Of a DNA stretch of 64,000 nt, positions 63,932 to 64,000 are shown piece by piece; the stretch's first letter is position 1, and every line of letters begins with the position of its first letter. Below the pieces are notes generated by a model, which worked only from the letters and a program-made list of their open reading frames with translations, made no database searches and was not told where the DNA came from. The stretch comes from Caldifarciminota bacterium. GTDB lineage: Bacteria; Hydrothermota; Hydrothermia; UBA1063; CAJXJZ01. The position numbers were made by a program, and so were the translations under genes. The stretch lies in NCBI GenBank assembly GCA_026986775.1, contig JALSNX010000018.1:46586-110585 (forward strand), given 5' to 3'.

Positions 63932-64000
63932 CTACTCATAATAAACTCCTTTAACAGGTGTAGCTAAAGAATAAAGTTTTCTCTGAAGTTTTACAATATC
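63932..64000 (-). CDS. Partial frame at the window edge, weak resemblance to a reverse transcriptase start
   Basis: The minus-strand frame enters the window as DIVKLQRKLYSLA and stops at TAG (63934-63932) after 22 residues. Group II intron reverse transcriptases often begin with a KLQRKLY-like segment, so this could be the truncated N-terminus of one. An 8-base overlapping 39-codon frame (MSRFFLELYTTFSCGFF...) follows. The match is short and the rest lies outside the window. Confidence 0.25.
   Translation of the reverse strand, partial: DIVKLQRKLYSLATPVKGVYYE

Noticed and set aside
1..64000. tRNA, rRNA, CRISPR array or complete IS element
   Set aside because: No T-loop-like GTTCNANNC context in a cloverleaf, no repeat-spacer series and no transposase motifs were seen; a tRNA scan would settle the first.

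Overview
The window is a gene-dense, AT-rich bacterial chromosome segment with strong GGAGG ribosome binding sites, frequent 1-20 base gene overlaps and several TTG/GTG starts. It encodes an outer-membrane (diderm) bacterium: an OmpA-type protein, a DUF3078 barrel, a TolC-like protein, a Tad secretin, several lipobox lipoproteins and a periplasmic TonB C-terminal protein. The gene mix (large single-TM DUF4175 protein, GlmL/MutL-type ATPase, DUF5362, NamZ/MurU/AmgK, bacterial glycerol-1-phosphate dehydrogenase) fits an uncultured FCB-like or WOR-3-like candidate phylum. That placement is inference, since no rRNA is present.

Layout. 1-2.2 kb: tail of a surface-polysaccharide membrane protein, then a decayed paralogous membrane-protein gene. 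2.2-2.7 kb: a DJ-1/PfpI-type protein. 10.68-2.76 kb (minus): a compact nine-gene RiPP operon. It has a 42-residue Cys-rich precursor too short for normal ORF calling, a radical SAM/SPASM maturase with a probable N-terminal recognition domain, a split type-I ABC exporter, a small membrane protein, and a complete MacAB-TolC-like set. Its promoter has an 11-base C tract between the -35 and -10 boxes, and a 15-base inverted repeat encloses the precursor gene. 10.9-14.2 kb: outer-membrane barrel, then a glycosyltransferase and flippase. 14.2-21.8 kb (minus): housekeeping operon dksA-like, gyrA, small membrane protein, rseP, L7Ae-like, glmL, sigma factor. 21.9-24.4 kb: murA, ChaN-like, DUF5362. 24.45-26.9 kb: DUF1844 and a UbiA-TPR fusion.

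26.9-43.75 kb (minus) is a Tad/Flp pilus locus. Two Flp pilins sit with three TadE/TadG-like pseudopilin-type proteins, followed upstream by a main operon of lipoprotein, prepilin peptidase, CpaB, TadB, TadC, TPR/barrel protein, secretin, a TadZ-TadA fusion, a two-TM sensor-like protein and a lipoprotein. A third, separately transcribed Flp pilin lies at the upstream edge. 43.9-49.5 kb (minus): dnaB, a DUF4175 protein and a polytopic membrane protein. 49.6-55.97 kb (minus): lipoprotein, OmpA-like protein and a namZ-murU-amgK cell-wall sugar salvage cassette. 56.0-61.6 kb: a FolK-Ogt fusion, an HD-GYP protein, an SsnA/guanine-deaminase-like amidohydrolase, glycerol-1-phosphate dehydrogenase and a nucleotidyltransferase. 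61.7-64 kb: TonB-C protein, MBL hydrolase, a FabL-like reductase, and a fragment at the edge that weakly resembles the start of a reverse transcriptase.

The most novel item is the RiPP operon, because a modified peptide, two export machines and a promoter built to switch by slippage are combined in one transcription unit. No tRNA, rRNA, CRISPR array, complete IS element or replication origin was recognised.
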